Below, piece by piece: positions 42,726 through 51,220 of a stretch of DNA of 64,000 bases. The notes under the pieces were generated by a model, which saw only the letters and a list, made by a program, of their open reading frames with translations, had not been told where the DNA came from and made no database searches. A program made the position numbers and the translations under genes. Source of the DNA: Bacteroidales bacterium (GTDB taxonomy: Bacteria > Bacteroidota > Bacteroidia > Bacteroidales > UBA932); NCBI GenBank assembly GCA_017459075.1, contig JAFUDQ010000017.1:1-64000 (forward strand), read 5' to 3'. The stretch's first letter is position 1. The number at the start of each line of letters is the position of its first letter.

Positions 42726-44960
42726 ATGGTAGAATTGATTCCCCACGGTGTTTACCTTCTTGACGGCAAGACCATTGCCGACAAGGCCGCCCTCACTCCC
42801 GATGAGGCCCGTGAAAACACCATTACCTACGGTATCCTCCGCGCACACGATGTAGACGGAAGCAAAGGTAAGAAAATGCGCATCCGCTTCGATGCCATGG
42901 TTTCCCACGACATTACCTACGTAGGAATCATCCAGACAGCACGCGCAAGCGGACTGGAGAAATTCCCTCTCCCTTACGCCATGACCAACTGTCACAACTC
43001 ACTCTGCGCTGTAGGCGGAACTATCAACGAGGATGACCACGTCTTCGGCCTTTCCGCTGCAAAGAAGTACGGCGGTATCTATGTTCCTGCAAACCAGGCA
43101 GTTATTCATCAGTATGCACGCGAAGCCCTCACCCGCTGCGGCAACATGATTCTTGGTTCCGACAGCCACACCCGTTATGGCTCACTCGGTAACATGGGTG
43201 TAGGCGAAGGTGGTGGCGAGCTTGTAAAACAGCTCCTCCGCAACACCTGGGACATCAATGCCCCTGAGGTTGTTCTCGTATGGCTCGAAGGCAAACCCCG
43301 CAAGGGTATCGGCCCTCATGATGTAGCCATCTCCCTTGTAAAAGCTGTGTTCGAGAGCGGTTTCGTAAAGAACAAGGTTCTTGAGTTCGCAGGCCCCGGC
43401 GTAGCTAACCTGCCTATCGACTTCCGTAACGGTATCGATGTAATGACAACTGAGACCACCTGCCTCAGCTCTATCTGGATTACCGACGGTGAGGTAGAGA
43501 ACTACTTCAAGATGCATGAGCGCCCTGAGGCTTACAAAGAGCTCAAACCCGGTGCAGTTGCATACTATGACAGCATGATTCGCATCGACCTTGGCACACA
43601 GGAGAGCATGATCGCCCTTCCTTTCCACCCCTCAAACGCTTACACAATCCACGAGCTTCAGGCAGACCCTAAGGGAATTCTTTCCGCTATTGAAGAAGAC
43701 GCCCGCAAGCGCTTCGGCGACAAGATTCAGATTGACCTCCTGAGCAAGATTAAGGACGGCAAAGTAGTTGCAGACCAGGGCATTATCGCAGGTTGCTCCG
43801 GCGGTACTTATGACAACCTCAGCGAGGCTGCCACCATTCTCAAAGGCAAGTCTATCGGCAACGGATATTTCACAATGAGCGCATATCCCCAGTCAACTCC
43901 GGTTTACCTTGCAACAACACGCAATCATATCGCAGAGGAACTCCTTGAGGCCGGCGTAGTTATCAAGCCCGCTTTCTGCGGACCTTGCTTCGGCGCAGGC
44001 GACGTTCCTTCTAACAACGGTTTCTCCATCCGCCACACCACACGTAACTTCCCTAACCGTGAGGGTTCAAAGCCCGGCCAGGGCCAGATTTCACTCGTAT
44101 CCCTCATGGATGCCCGTTCAATTGCTGCAACAGCTGCCAACGGCGGCGTAATCACTGCTGCTACCGATATCGACTACAACGATACCCACGCACCTTACAG
44201 CTTCGACGGACGTATCTACAAGAGCCGTATCTTCAACGGTTATGGTAAGGCCGATGCTGACGTAGAGCTCCGCTACGGTCCCAATATCAAGGACTGGCCC
44301 AAGATGTATCCTATGGAGGAGAACATGCTTGTAGAGCTTGCAGCCGTTATTCACGACCCTGTTACCACTACCGATGAGCTCATCCCTTCAGGTGAGACCT
44401 CTTCTTACCGTTCCAACCCTCTCAAGCTCTCTGAGTTTGCCCTCAGCCGCCGCGTACCTGAGTATGTAGGCATTTCCAAGAGAATCCAGGCCCAGGATCT
44501 TGAGCGTCGTGCCGGTAATGTTCCTGCAAATGTGGCCGAGGCTCTTGCAAAGGTTGGCGCCAGCGCAGACAACACATCCTTTGGTTCATGCGTATTCGCT
44601 AACAAACCTGGTGACGGTTCTGCCCGTGAGCAGGCTGCTTCCTGCCAGAAGGTGCTGGGCGGCGATGCCAACATCTGCTACGAATATGCAACCAAACGCT
44701 ACCGCAGCAACTGTATCAACTGGGGTATCGTTCCTTTCACCATCGGCAAAGAGACAGAATTTAACTATGTTCCCGGAGACTTCGTATTTGTAAAGGGTAT
44801 CCGCGAAGCTATCCTTGCCGGCAAGGAAGAAATTGATGCTCAGGTTATTACAAAGGATGGCGTTAAGCCTATCCACCTGTTCTTCCAGAACCTTACTGCC
44901 GATGAGCGTGAAATCCTCGCCGACGGCTGCCTTATGAATTATTATAAAAATAGGAAGTAG
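42726..44960 (+). CDS. acn: Aconitate hydratase
   Basis: 744 residues. Interconverts citrate and isocitrate with a [4Fe-4S] cluster. Seen: G-S-D-S-H-T-R-Y-G (substrate/cluster site, first domain), A-G-C-S-G-G-T with the first cluster Cys, and A-F-C-G-P-C-F-G-A with the other two. A swivel domain with S-F-G-S-C-V-F and Y-R-S-N-C-I-N-W-G follows at the C-terminus. Length and motif spacing match the aconitase found beside icd in Bacteroides. Located 37 bases after citCG with no promoter in between, so probably one operon with it. Between its stop and icd lies a block of REP-like repeats. No citrate synthase gene is in the window. Confidence 0.94.
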   Translation: MVELIPHGVYLLDGKTIADKAALTPDEARENTITYGILRAHDVDGSKGKKMRIRFDAMVSHDITYVGIIQTARASGLEKFPLPYAMTNCHNSLCAVGGTINEDDHVFGLSAAKKYGGIYVPANQAVIHQYAREALTRCGNMILGSDSHTRYGSLGNMGVGEGGGELVKQLLRNTWDINAPEVVLVWLEGKPRKGIGPHDVAISLVKAVFESGFVKNKVLEFAGPGVANLPIDFRNGIDVMTTETTCLSSIWITDGEVENYFKMHERPEAYKELKPGAVAYYDSMIRIDLGTQESMIALPFHPSNAYTIHELQADPKGILSAIEEDARKRFGDKIQIDLLSKIKDGKVVADQGIIAGCSGGTYDNLSEAATILKGKSIGNGYFTMSAYPQSTPVYLATTRNHIAEELLEAGVVIKPAFCGPCFGAGDVPSNNGFSIRHTTRNFPNREGSKPGQGQISLVSLMDARSIAATAANGGVITAATDIDYNDTHAPYSFDGRIYKSRIFNGYGKADADVELRYGPNIKDWPKMYPMEENMLVELAAVIHDPVTTTDELIPSGETSSYRSNPLKLSEFALSRRVPEYVGISKRIQAQDLERRAGNVPANVAEALAKVGASADNTSFGSCVFANKPGDGSAREQAASCQKVLGGDANICYEYATKRYRSNCINWGIVPFTIGKETEFNYVPGDFVFVKGIREAILAGKEEIDAQVITKDGVKPIHLFFQNLTADEREILADGCLMNYYKNRK

Positions 44961-45077
44961 ATTTTTCGCTTCGCTCAAAATGACAACAATTGTCATGTTG
45001 AGCCAACAATTGTCATGTCGAAACAACATTGTCATGTTGAGCCAACAATTGTCATGTCGAGCGAAGTCGAGACATCT
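44961..45077. repeat. REP-like repeat block D between acn and icd
   Basis: Starts directly after the acn stop with an inverted left arm (TTTTTCGCTTCGCTCAAAAT), then ATTGTCATGT at 44989, 45009, 45028 and 45048 (periods 20, 19, 20), then right arm GCGAAGTCGAGACATCT. It fills most of the 147-base intergenic space. It can form hairpins in the acn-icd mRNA and could attenuate or stabilise it. Confidence 0.88.
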
Positions 45078-45107
45078 AAAAAGACAAACAACTAAATTAC
45101 TATAGAA

Positions 45108-46319
45108 ATGAAAAAAATCCAGATGACCACCCCTCTCGTAGAGATGGACGGTGATGAAATGACAAGAATCCTTTGGAAGATGATTAAGGACGAGCTCGTG
45201 CTCCCTTTCGTTGACCTTAAGAGCGAATATTATGACCTTGGTCTTGAATATCGTGACAAGACGGGTGACCAGGTTACCATCGACTCTGCAAACGCTACCA
45301 AGAAGTATGGTGTAGCAGTAAAATGCGCTACCATTACTCCTAACGTACAGCGTATGAGCGAGTACAACCTCCATGAGATGTGGAAGAGCCCTAACGGAAC
45401 CATCCGTGCAATGCTTGACGGTACCGTTTTCCGTTGCCCTATCACCATCCCTTCAATCCACCCCGCAGTTAAATTCTGGAAGAAGCCTATCACCATCGCC
45501 CGTCATGCTTACGGCGACGTTTACCGTGATGTTGAAATCCAGACCACTGAGCCCGGAGTTGCAAAGCTCGTATTCGAAGGTGAGAGCGGAAAGAAAGAGG
45601 AAATGGTTATCCATAAGTTCGCAGGCCCCGGCGTTATCGAGGGTATGCACAACACCGACGCTTCTATCCGCAGCTTCGCACATTCTTGCTTCAAGTATGC
45701 CCTTGACGTTAAGCAGACTATCTGGTTCGCTACCAAGGATACTATCTCCAAGAAGTATGACGGCCGCTTCAAGGCTATCTTCGAGGAAGTTTTCCAGGAG
45801 TACAAAGATGCTTTCGAGAAAGCTGGCATCGAGTATTTCTATACTCTTATCGACGACGCTGTTGCACGTGTTATGCGTTCTGAGGGTGGCTTTATCTGGG
45901 CTTGCAAGAACTATGACGGCGACGTTATGTCCGACATGGTTTCAACAGCCTTCGGTTCACTTGCCATGATGACATCCGTTCTTGTAAGCCCTGACGGCAA
46001 ATACGAGTACGAGGCTGCTCACGGCACAGTAACCCGCCACTATTACAAGTATCTTAAGGGTGAAGAGACCTCTACCAACCCTATGGCTACTATCTTCGCA
46101 TGGAGCGGCGCATTCCGCAAACGTGGCGAACTTGACAACCTCCCGGAGCTTGTCAACTACGCAAACCAGCTTGAGGCTGCCTGCTTCGACACCCTAAACG
46201 AGGGTCTCGTAACCAAGGACCTTGTAAACCTCATCGAGGGCATGACTCCTACCGCCCTCAACTCACTTGACTTCCTCAAGGCCATCCGCACCCGTCTTGA
46301 GAAACGTCTTGGCTGCTAA
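45108..46319 (+). CDS. icd: NADP-dependent isocitrate dehydrogenase (eukaryotic-like class II type)
   Basis: 403 residues. Oxidatively decarboxylates isocitrate to 2-oxoglutarate; the reaction is reversible with reductant and CO2. Seen: [13 protein letters not shown] near the N-terminus, the substrate segment [24 protein letters not shown] and A-A-H-G-T-V-T-R-H (NADP site). It belongs to the homodimeric subfamily II, not the E. coli type. Last gene before a strong terminator at 46336-46378. Separated from acn by the REP-like block. Confidence 0.96.
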   Translation: MKKIQMTTPLVEMDGDEMTRILWKMIKDELVLPFVDLKSEYYDLGLEYRDKTGDQVTIDSANATKKYGVAVKCATITPNVQRMSEYNLHEMWKSPNGTIRAMLDGTVFRCPITIPSIHPAVKFWKKPITIARHAYGDVYRDVEIQTTEPGVAKLVFEGESGKKEEMVIHKFAGPGVIEGMHNTDASIRSFAHSCFKYALDVKQTIWFATKDTISKKYDGRFKAIFEEVFQEYKDAFEKAGIEYFYTLIDDAVARVMRSEGGFIWACKNYDGDVMSDMVSTAFGSLAMMTSVLVSPDGKYEYEAAHGTVTRHYYKYLKGEETSTNPMATIFAWSGAFRKRGELDNLPELVNYANQLEAACFDTLNEGLVTKDLVNLIEGMTPTALNSLDFLKAIRTRLEKRLGC

Positions 46320-46335
46320 GTATTTGGTACACACG

Positions 46336-46378
46336 AAAAAAGAAGAAGTTAGCTTCGGTTAACCTCTTCTTTTTTTTC
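46336..46378 (+). terminator. Rho-independent terminator of the citCG-acn-icd operon
   Basis: A stem of about 12 pairs (AGAAGAAGTTAGC against GTTAACCTCTTCT with a mismatch or G-U), TTCG tetraloop, then an uninterrupted T run. Located 17 bases after the icd stop. Confidence 0.9.
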
Positions 46379-46404
46379 TGTACCTCGGACGGGACTCAAA
46401 GCCG

Positions 46405-47118
46405 TTAAAATCTGGCAAGGGTGAGGCCGACGTGGAAGCCAAGGCCGCCGTATTCGAAACAAGGGCCCAAGGTAAATGAAAGGCCTTTATACAGCTTGAA
46501 CCTTACTCCCGGGCACCAGCTGAAGTAAAAATCGGTCTGACCCTTCTTCAAAAGGTCGCTGTTTTGGGTGTCTGATTTGTAGCAATATGCAAGTCCGAAG
46601 CGAAGGTCGTTGTACACACTTACCGTCGCTTTGCCAAAATAACGCCTGTATCCAAGGAAAAATATGCGGTCGTGCTCCGTGGCCGGCTGGCTGTCCTGAT
46701 ATTGAGACAAGGTCCCAATGCCGATGGTGGCCACTCTCGTGTCATTAAAGCTTATGCCGGCTGTAAGGCTTGCAGACTTAACAAAGCCGACTATCCCGGA
46801 TATAGAAAACTCCGGTTTGATATTTTGTGCCGATGCCTGCTTAACCCCGCAAATAAGAACAAGAAAGATAGCAGAAATAGTGGATACACAGCGTAGTATT
46901 GCATCCCAATCCATGTCTGTATGCGATTTCCTAAAGTCTTTAGATAGCTTATAAACACTTTCTCCTATACATTGTAGATTATAAATCACTGCATGACAGA
47001 GAATTTTATCTGATATGAAGGAATCACAGCTATAAGTTCCTTTTAGAAACTGATTAATGTTTTCGATAGACTCTTTCATTAGCTCTATACGGGCCGGATC
47101 GTTTACCTTATCTCTCAT
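46405..47118 (-). CDS. Fusion of a truncated HepT (HEPN) toxin with an outer-membrane beta-barrel protein
   Basis: 237 residues. Residues 1 to about 73 match the N-terminal half of HepT/DUF86 HEPN toxins (M-R-D-K-V-N-D, R-I-E-L-M-K-E-S-I-E-N-I, N-L-Q-C-I-G-E-S-V-Y-K-L-S, ending M-D-W-D-A-I-L). HepT normally continues with the catalytic R-x4-6-H and a conserved Tyr; here the frame instead passes straight into a hydrophobic V-S-T-I-S-A-I-F-L-V-L-I-C-G ending A-S-A-Q, that is a signal peptide. A roughly 135-residue beta-barrel protein ending in a C-terminal Phe follows. The toxin active site is lost. The barrel could be made from the ATG at 46914 (169 residues), but that n-region is acidic, so a fusion is the better reading. 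Overlaps MNT by 11 bases. Confidence 0.75.
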   Translation of the reverse strand: MRDKVNDPARIELMKESIENINQFLKGTYSCDSFISDKILCHAVIYNLQCIGESVYKLSKDFRKSHTDMDWDAILRCVSTISAIFLVLICGVKQASAQNIKPEFSISGIVGFVKSASLTAGISFNDTRVATIGIGTLSQYQDSQPATEHDRIFFLGYRRYFGKATVSVYNDLRFGLAYCYKSDTQNSDLLKKGQTDFYFSWCPGVRFKLYKGLSFTLGPCFEYGGLGFHVGLTLARF

Positions 47119-47626
47119 AAATCAAATATTTATCCCGTTCCGCAGAAGCAGCGGCAAATGGCTTTAAATAGCCGTTTGAAACCAGATCTACCTCTCTGCC
47201 GATGATTTTTTCAAGGTCTAATTTAAAGCGAACTATATCAAGAAGTGAAACCCTACTGTCTTTGTCGTAATCTACTAAAAGGTCCAGATCGCTATTGGAA
47301 GTCTCTTCACCACGCGCAAAAGACCCAAACACCCAAGCCCTTAATACTGGGATGGTTGCCAGATAATTTTGTGTCGCAGAGAACATTCTTATCCTATTTT
47401 CGTTTATTGATGATAGTGAGACCGATATTTCTTCTGACACACCCCGTCTTGTAGCATAGCGATGCAGACGGTTCATATTGACAGGAAACACTTCCAGTGC
47501 TTTTTGAAGTTCAAAAGAAAAAGACTCTTTCATCTCTCTATGTCTGCAATAATCATCTACGAGTTTCTTTTCCAATGAATGAATCTTTATGTCATCATAT
47601 TCAATCAAGGGAGAATCAGACACCAT
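47108..47626 (-). CDS. MNT-type nucleotidyltransferase (HepT antitoxin family) with truncated DUF6577-like N-terminus
   Basis: 172 residues from the ATG at 47626; an ATG at 47533 is also possible, and the frame is open back to a stop at 47708-47710. The C-terminal 90 residues carry G-S-F-A-R-G-x5-S-D-L-D-L-L-V-D, the G-S...D-x-D site of minimal nucleotidyltransferases, which AMPylate and silence HepT. The upstream part (I-H-S-L-E-K-K-L-V-D-D-Y, then V-N-M-N-R-L-H-R-Y-A-T-R-R-G) resembles the C-terminal part of DUF6577/AbiEi-like antitoxins. Homologous-looking residues continue upstream of any ATG, so the 5' part seems deleted against the next gene, 10 bases away. A broken locus. Confidence 0.7.
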   Translation of the reverse strand: MVSDSPLIEYDDIKIHSLEKKLVDDYCRHREMKESFSFELQKALEVFPVNMNRLHRYATRRGVSEEISVSLSSINENRIRMFSATQNYLATIPVLRAWVFGSFARGEETSNSDLDLLVDYDKDSRVSLLDIVRFKLDLEKIIGREVDLVSNGYLKPFAAASAERDKYLIYER

Positions 47627-47716
47627 TGGGCCGATGATAATATAGCCTTCCAATGTTGCAGGGAAACGGTCAGCATCCTTTTTTAAAACTATTTTTGAAA
47701 GGCTTGGTTATACCGG

Positions 47717-48502
47717 TTAAATCTCGTCCGGCTCAATGAAAATTGTGCAGGATTTTCCGGAGGTGCCCCCGTTATACATATAGGCAAGGCCGGTATTGGC
47801 CTCTTTCAGCTGCTTTATCAGGGTTTTCATCAGCGGGTCGTTGGCATTGTTAAGCTCTCCGCGAAGTGCCTCTTTTACAGTATCATAGCTTGCCTGAATG
47901 AGGTCAATTGTATAAAGATTCTCATCGCACTGGTAGCTGTAGTACCAATAACCATCCCTGATGAAAACATCCGTCAGTACAAGACCGTTGTCGATAGTCG
48001 TAGGCAGGGTCATTTTGGTGCTGGACAGGGTAGCCTCAAGCAGTTTCATGGGGTCTGCAACATCAGGTTTTGCTTTTAGCTCTTCAGCCGTAAAGTGATT
48101 GACCAGAGATTTTCCCTCTATGTTGCGGAAGACAATTTCAAGATCTGCATCAGCTTCCAGAATAGCATCCAAGACAAGTTTCATGTTCCTGTCCGGATTG
48201 TTGACAAGGCCCTGAAGAATGTTCTTGCGATACTCATCCCCAAACTGGCTCACTTTGTCAATGTCGATGATATCGTTATTCAATATCAAATAGTTGAAGG
48301 CGACGGTTTCATTGTCATAGGTGACGCTTTCCATGGACAGGCCTTCGGTGATTTTGACAGGGCAAACCTTATTGGCTGCTGAAACCAGTTTTTTGATTTT
48401 GCCGCTTCCGCTGTTGCAGCCGTTGAAAGCCATTGATACAACCAGGAATGCTGCGATAAACCCAAAGATAAAACCGATTAATGATTTGATACTTTTTTTC
48501 AT
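47717..48502 (-). CDS. Membrane-anchored protein of unknown function
   Basis: 261 residues. Opens M-K-K-S-I-K-S-L-I-G-F-I-F-G-F-I-A-A-F-L-V-V-S, a single membrane segment, followed by a G-C-N motif that could be a lipobox (F-N-G-C) or simply follow the anchor. The remainder is a soluble alpha/beta sequence with acidic helices, facing the periplasm if the anchor is N-in. No domain is recognised. It is divergent from citD with 118 bases between the starts, and tail-to-head with the damaged MNT gene. Possibly a Bacteroidota-specific lipoprotein. Its 3' end abuts the DUF6577 remnant, implying a deletion nearby. Confidence 0.7.
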   Translation of the reverse strand: MKKSIKSLIGFIFGFIAAFLVVSMAFNGCNSGSGKIKKLVSAANKVCPVKITEGLSMESVTYDNETVAFNYLILNNDIIDIDKVSQFGDEYRKNILQGLVNNPDRNMKLVLDAILEADADLEIVFRNIEGKSLVNHFTAEELKAKPDVADPMKLLEATLSSTKMTLPTTIDNGLVLTDVFIRDGYWYYSYQCDENLYTIDLIQASYDTVKEALRGELNNANDPLMKTLIKQLKEANTGLAYMYNGGTSGKSCTIFIEPDEI

Positions 48503-48575
48503 GGAGTTAAGATTTAAAAACGAACAAATATAATAATTAATGCCCTAAAATTTTTCTTTTGTGAGGAAAAAGGGA

Positions 48576-48583
48576 TATTTTTG
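48576..48583 (+). promoter_or_regulatory. -7 promoter element of the citDEFX operon
   Basis: TATTTTTG, exact consensus, 38 bases before citD, with a TTTG at 48558-48561 on the upstream side (spacing shorter than ideal). Confidence 0.55.
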
Positions 48584-48620
48584 TATGATTTATAGAATTT
48601 ATCGATAAACACACATAATT

Positions 48621-48902
48621 ATGGAAATTAAAAACGCCGTAGCAGGCACACTCGAATCGGGTGACATCATGGTCCAAATCGGCCCCGCAAAGGAAGGAGA
48701 AGGACTTGTTGTAGACCTTGAAAGTTCGGTGGCAGCGCAGTTTGGCAAACAGATTCGCGCCCTTATCACCGATACCCTTAAAGATCTTGGAATTGACAAT
48801 GCTGCAGTAAAGGCCACCGATAAAGGCGCCCTTGACTGCACAATCCGCGCACGCGTGACCGCAGCTGCCGTCCGCGCCACCGGAAAAGACGTTTGGAAGT
48901 AG
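48621..48902 (+). CDS. citD: Citrate lyase acyl carrier protein (gamma subunit)
   Basis: 93 residues. Carries the phosphoribosyl-dephospho-CoA prosthetic group on a Ser, here in T-L-E-S-G-D near residue 13, and shuttles acetyl/citryl thioesters between the alpha and beta subunits. The Ser-Gly-Asp context, the basic core D-C-T-I-R-A-R-V and the overall length fit CitD. First gene of citDEFX. The group is made and attached by CitG and CitX and acetylated by CitC, all encoded in the window. Confidence 0.95.
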   Translation: MEIKNAVAGTLESGDIMVQIGPAKEGEGLVVDLESSVAAQFGKQIRALITDTLKDLGIDNAAVKATDKGALDCTIRARVTAAAVRATGKDVWK

Positions 48903-48911
48903 GAGGTAAAC

Positions 48912-49802
48912 ATGGACAGACTAAGAAGAACTATGATGTTCGTTCCGGGAAACAACCCCGGAATGATGGCAGACGCCCACATCTACGGTCCTGATTCAAT
49001 CATGCTGGACCTTGAAGATTCCGTAACGATGGCAGAGAAAGACGCTGCCCGTCTTCTCGTTTACAACGCCCTTAAATCCATTGACTACGGCGATACAGAG
49101 ATGGTTGTCCGTATCAACCCCCTTAACACTCCTTACGGAAAGAAAGACGTGGAGGCTGTTGTAAAGGCCGGCGTAGACGTCATCCGTATGCCTAAGACAG
49201 AAACCGCAGACGAGGTTCGTGAGCTTGAGGCAGAGATTCTTAAGGTAGAGACCGAGCTCGGCTGCGTAGGCCGCACCCAGATTATGGCTGCCATAGAGAG
49301 CGCCCTTGGCGTAGTAAATGCCTATGAAATCGCGACAGCATCAAAGAGAATGATGGGTATCGCCCTTGGAGCAGAAGACTACAGCGCAAACCTCAAGACC
49401 CAGCGTACTCCGGAAGGAAACGAGCTGCTTCTTGCACGTGAGACCATAGTTGTCGCAGCCCGCGCCGCCGGCATCTGCTGCTTCGACACCGTTTACTCCA
49501 ACCTGGACGACATGGAGACCTTCCGCAAAGAGGTAGAGCTTATCAAGACCCTCGGCTTTGACGGCAAGTCTATCATCAACCCTCGCCAGATAGAGGTTGT
49601 AAATCAGGTATTTGCACCTACTGCAAAGGCCATTGAGAAGGCACTCAAGATTATCGCCGCCATCAAGGAGGCACAGGCAAAAGGCTCCGGCGTCATCGCC
49701 GTAAACGGCAAGATGGTAGACCGCCCGGTTGTTATCCGCGCAGAGAGAACCATCGCCCTTGCAATTGCATCAGGAATCTTAAATAAGGAGGACGTACAAT
49801 GA
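48912..49802 (+). CDS. citE: Citrate lyase beta subunit (citryl-ACP oxaloacetate-lyase)
   Basis: 296 residues. Splits citryl-ACP into acetyl-ACP and oxaloacetate. Seen: R-R-T-M-M-F-V-P-G-N-N-P start, the D-L-E-D-S-V metal/substrate motif, V-R-I-N-P-L, M-P-K-T-E-T, M-A-A-I-E-S-A-L-G-V and A-L-G-A-E-D-Y, typical of the HpcH/HpaI-CitE TIM-barrel family. Nine bases after citD; its stop overlaps the citF start (ATGA). Confidence 0.96.
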   Translation: MDRLRRTMMFVPGNNPGMMADAHIYGPDSIMLDLEDSVTMAEKDAARLLVYNALKSIDYGDTEMVVRINPLNTPYGKKDVEAVVKAGVDVIRMPKTETADEVRELEAEILKVETELGCVGRTQIMAAIESALGVVNAYEIATASKRMMGIALGAEDYSANLKTQRTPEGNELLLARETIVVAARAAGICCFDTVYSNLDDMETFRKEVELIKTLGFDGKSIINPRQIEVVNQVFAPTAKAIEKALKIIAAIKEAQAKGSGVIAVNGKMVDRPVVIRAERTIALAIASGILNKEDVQ

Positions 49803-51220
49803 GAAATTCAAAACTCACAACCCTTGAAGAGGCAATCCGTAAATCCGGTCTTAAGGATGGCATGACCATCTCATTCCACCATCATTTCCGTGGCGGAGAC
49901 AAGGTTGTAAACATGGTTGTTGCAAAGCTGGCAGAGATGGGTTTCAAGAACCTTCATCTTGCTGCATCCAGCCTCTCGGACGTTCACGCCCCGCTTATTG
50001 AGCATATCAAGAACGGCGTCATCACCAAGATTTCCACTTCCGGCCTTCGTGGAGAGCTCGCTAACGAGATTTCCCACGGCCTTATGAAAGAGCCTGTCAT
50101 CTTCCGCTCCCATGGCGGCCGCGGCAGTGCTATCGCTACCGGCGAGCTCCATATTGACGTTGCCTTCCTTGGCGCTTCTTCCGCCGATGAACTTGGTAAC
50201 GCCTGCGGTTATTCCCGCAGCGAGAATGCGAAGAGCATCTGCGGCTCCCTTGGCTACGCACTTCCCGACGCCCGTTATGCAGACCACGTTGTTGTCATTA
50301 CCGATGACCTTGTAGCATACCCCAACGTCCCCAAGTCTATCTCCGCTGCCGATGTTGAATCAGTGGTTGTTGTTGATTCTGTTGGCGACAGCTCCAAGAT
50401 TTCCGCAGGTGCAATCCGCGATTCCAAGAATCCGCGCGACATCCTCCTTGCAAAATCCGCTGCAAAAGTTGTCATCAACTCCGGCTATTTTGAGGATGGT
50501 TTCTCTATCCAGACCGGTACAGGCGGTGCATCACTGGCTGTTGTCAAGTACATACGTGAGAGCATGCTTGAGAAGGGCATCAAGGCTTCATTTGCCCTCG
50601 GCGGCATCACCGCCCACATGGTAAAACTCCATGAAGAAGGTCTCATCGGCCGTCTTATTGACGTTCAGTCTTTTGACAAGGTTGCCGCTGAGTCCATCAA
50701 GAACGATCCTTTCCATCAGGAGGTTTCCGCAGTAGAATACGCCAGCGGCATGCACCAGGGTTCTGCCGTTCATGCCCTTGACATTGTAATTCTCTCTGCC
50801 CTTGAGGTCGATGTCAACTTCAACGTTAATGTTTTGGTTGGTTCCGATGGTATCATCCGTGGCGCTATCGGTGGCCATCAGGACACCGCTGCTGATTCCG
50901 CCCTTTCAATCATCGTTTGCCCTCTGCTCCGCGGACGCATCCCTTGCGTAGTGCCTAAGGTTACTACCCTTATCACTCCCGGAAAGAGCGTGGATGTAGT
51001 TGTTACTGAGTACGGCATTGCCGTTAACCCTAACCGTCCCGAGGTGGCTGAGCGTCTTCGCGCCGCCGGCCTTAACGTTGTGGATATCAATGACCTGGCT
51101 GCCAAGGCTACCTCTATCATAGGTACTCCTGACGCCCTTCCTTTCGGTGACAAGGTGGTAGGAATCGTTTACAACCGTGACGGCAAGGTTCTGGACGAGA
51201 TTCATAACATCGTAGAATAA
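49799..51220 (+). CDS. citF: Citrate lyase alpha subunit (citrate:acetyl-ACP transferase)
   Basis: 473 residues. Exchanges acetyl for citryl on the ACP. Seen: the M-T-I-S-F-H-H-H-F-R-G-G-D motif near residue 22-34, the S-H-G-G-R-G segment, and the C-terminal I-R-G-A-I-G-G-H-Q-D region of the CoA-transferase-like fold. Four-base overlap with citE and one-base overlap with citX, so stoichiometric coupling is expected. Full length, no repeat insertion here. Confidence 0.96.
   Translation: MRNSKLTTLEEAIRKSGLKDGMTISFHHHFRGGDKVVNMVVAKLAEMGFKNLHLAASSLSDVHAPLIEHIKNGVITKISTSGLRGELANEISHGLMKEPVIFRSHGGRGSAIATGELHIDVAFLGASSADELGNACGYSRSENAKSICGSLGYALPDARYADHVVVITDDLVAYPNVPKSISAADVESVVVVDSVGDSSKISAGAIRDSKNPRDILLAKSAAKVVINSGYFEDGFSIQTGTGGASLAVVKYIRESMLEKGIKASFALGGITAHMVKLHEEGLIGRLIDVQSFDKVAAESIKNDPFHQEVSAVEYASGMHQGSAVHALDIVILSALEVDVNFNVNVLVGSDGIIRGAIGGHQDTAADSALSIIVCPLLRGRIPCVVPKVTTLITPGKSVDVVVTEYGIAVNPNRPEVAERLRAAGLNVVDINDLAAKATSIIGTPDALPFGDKVVGIVYNRDGKVLDEIHNIVE

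Noticed and set aside
47626-47653. TTG start at 47653 for the MNT gene
   Set aside because: No evidence that TTG is used; the frame is open further upstream, so the TTG marks nothing. ATG at 47626 or 47533 is more likely.
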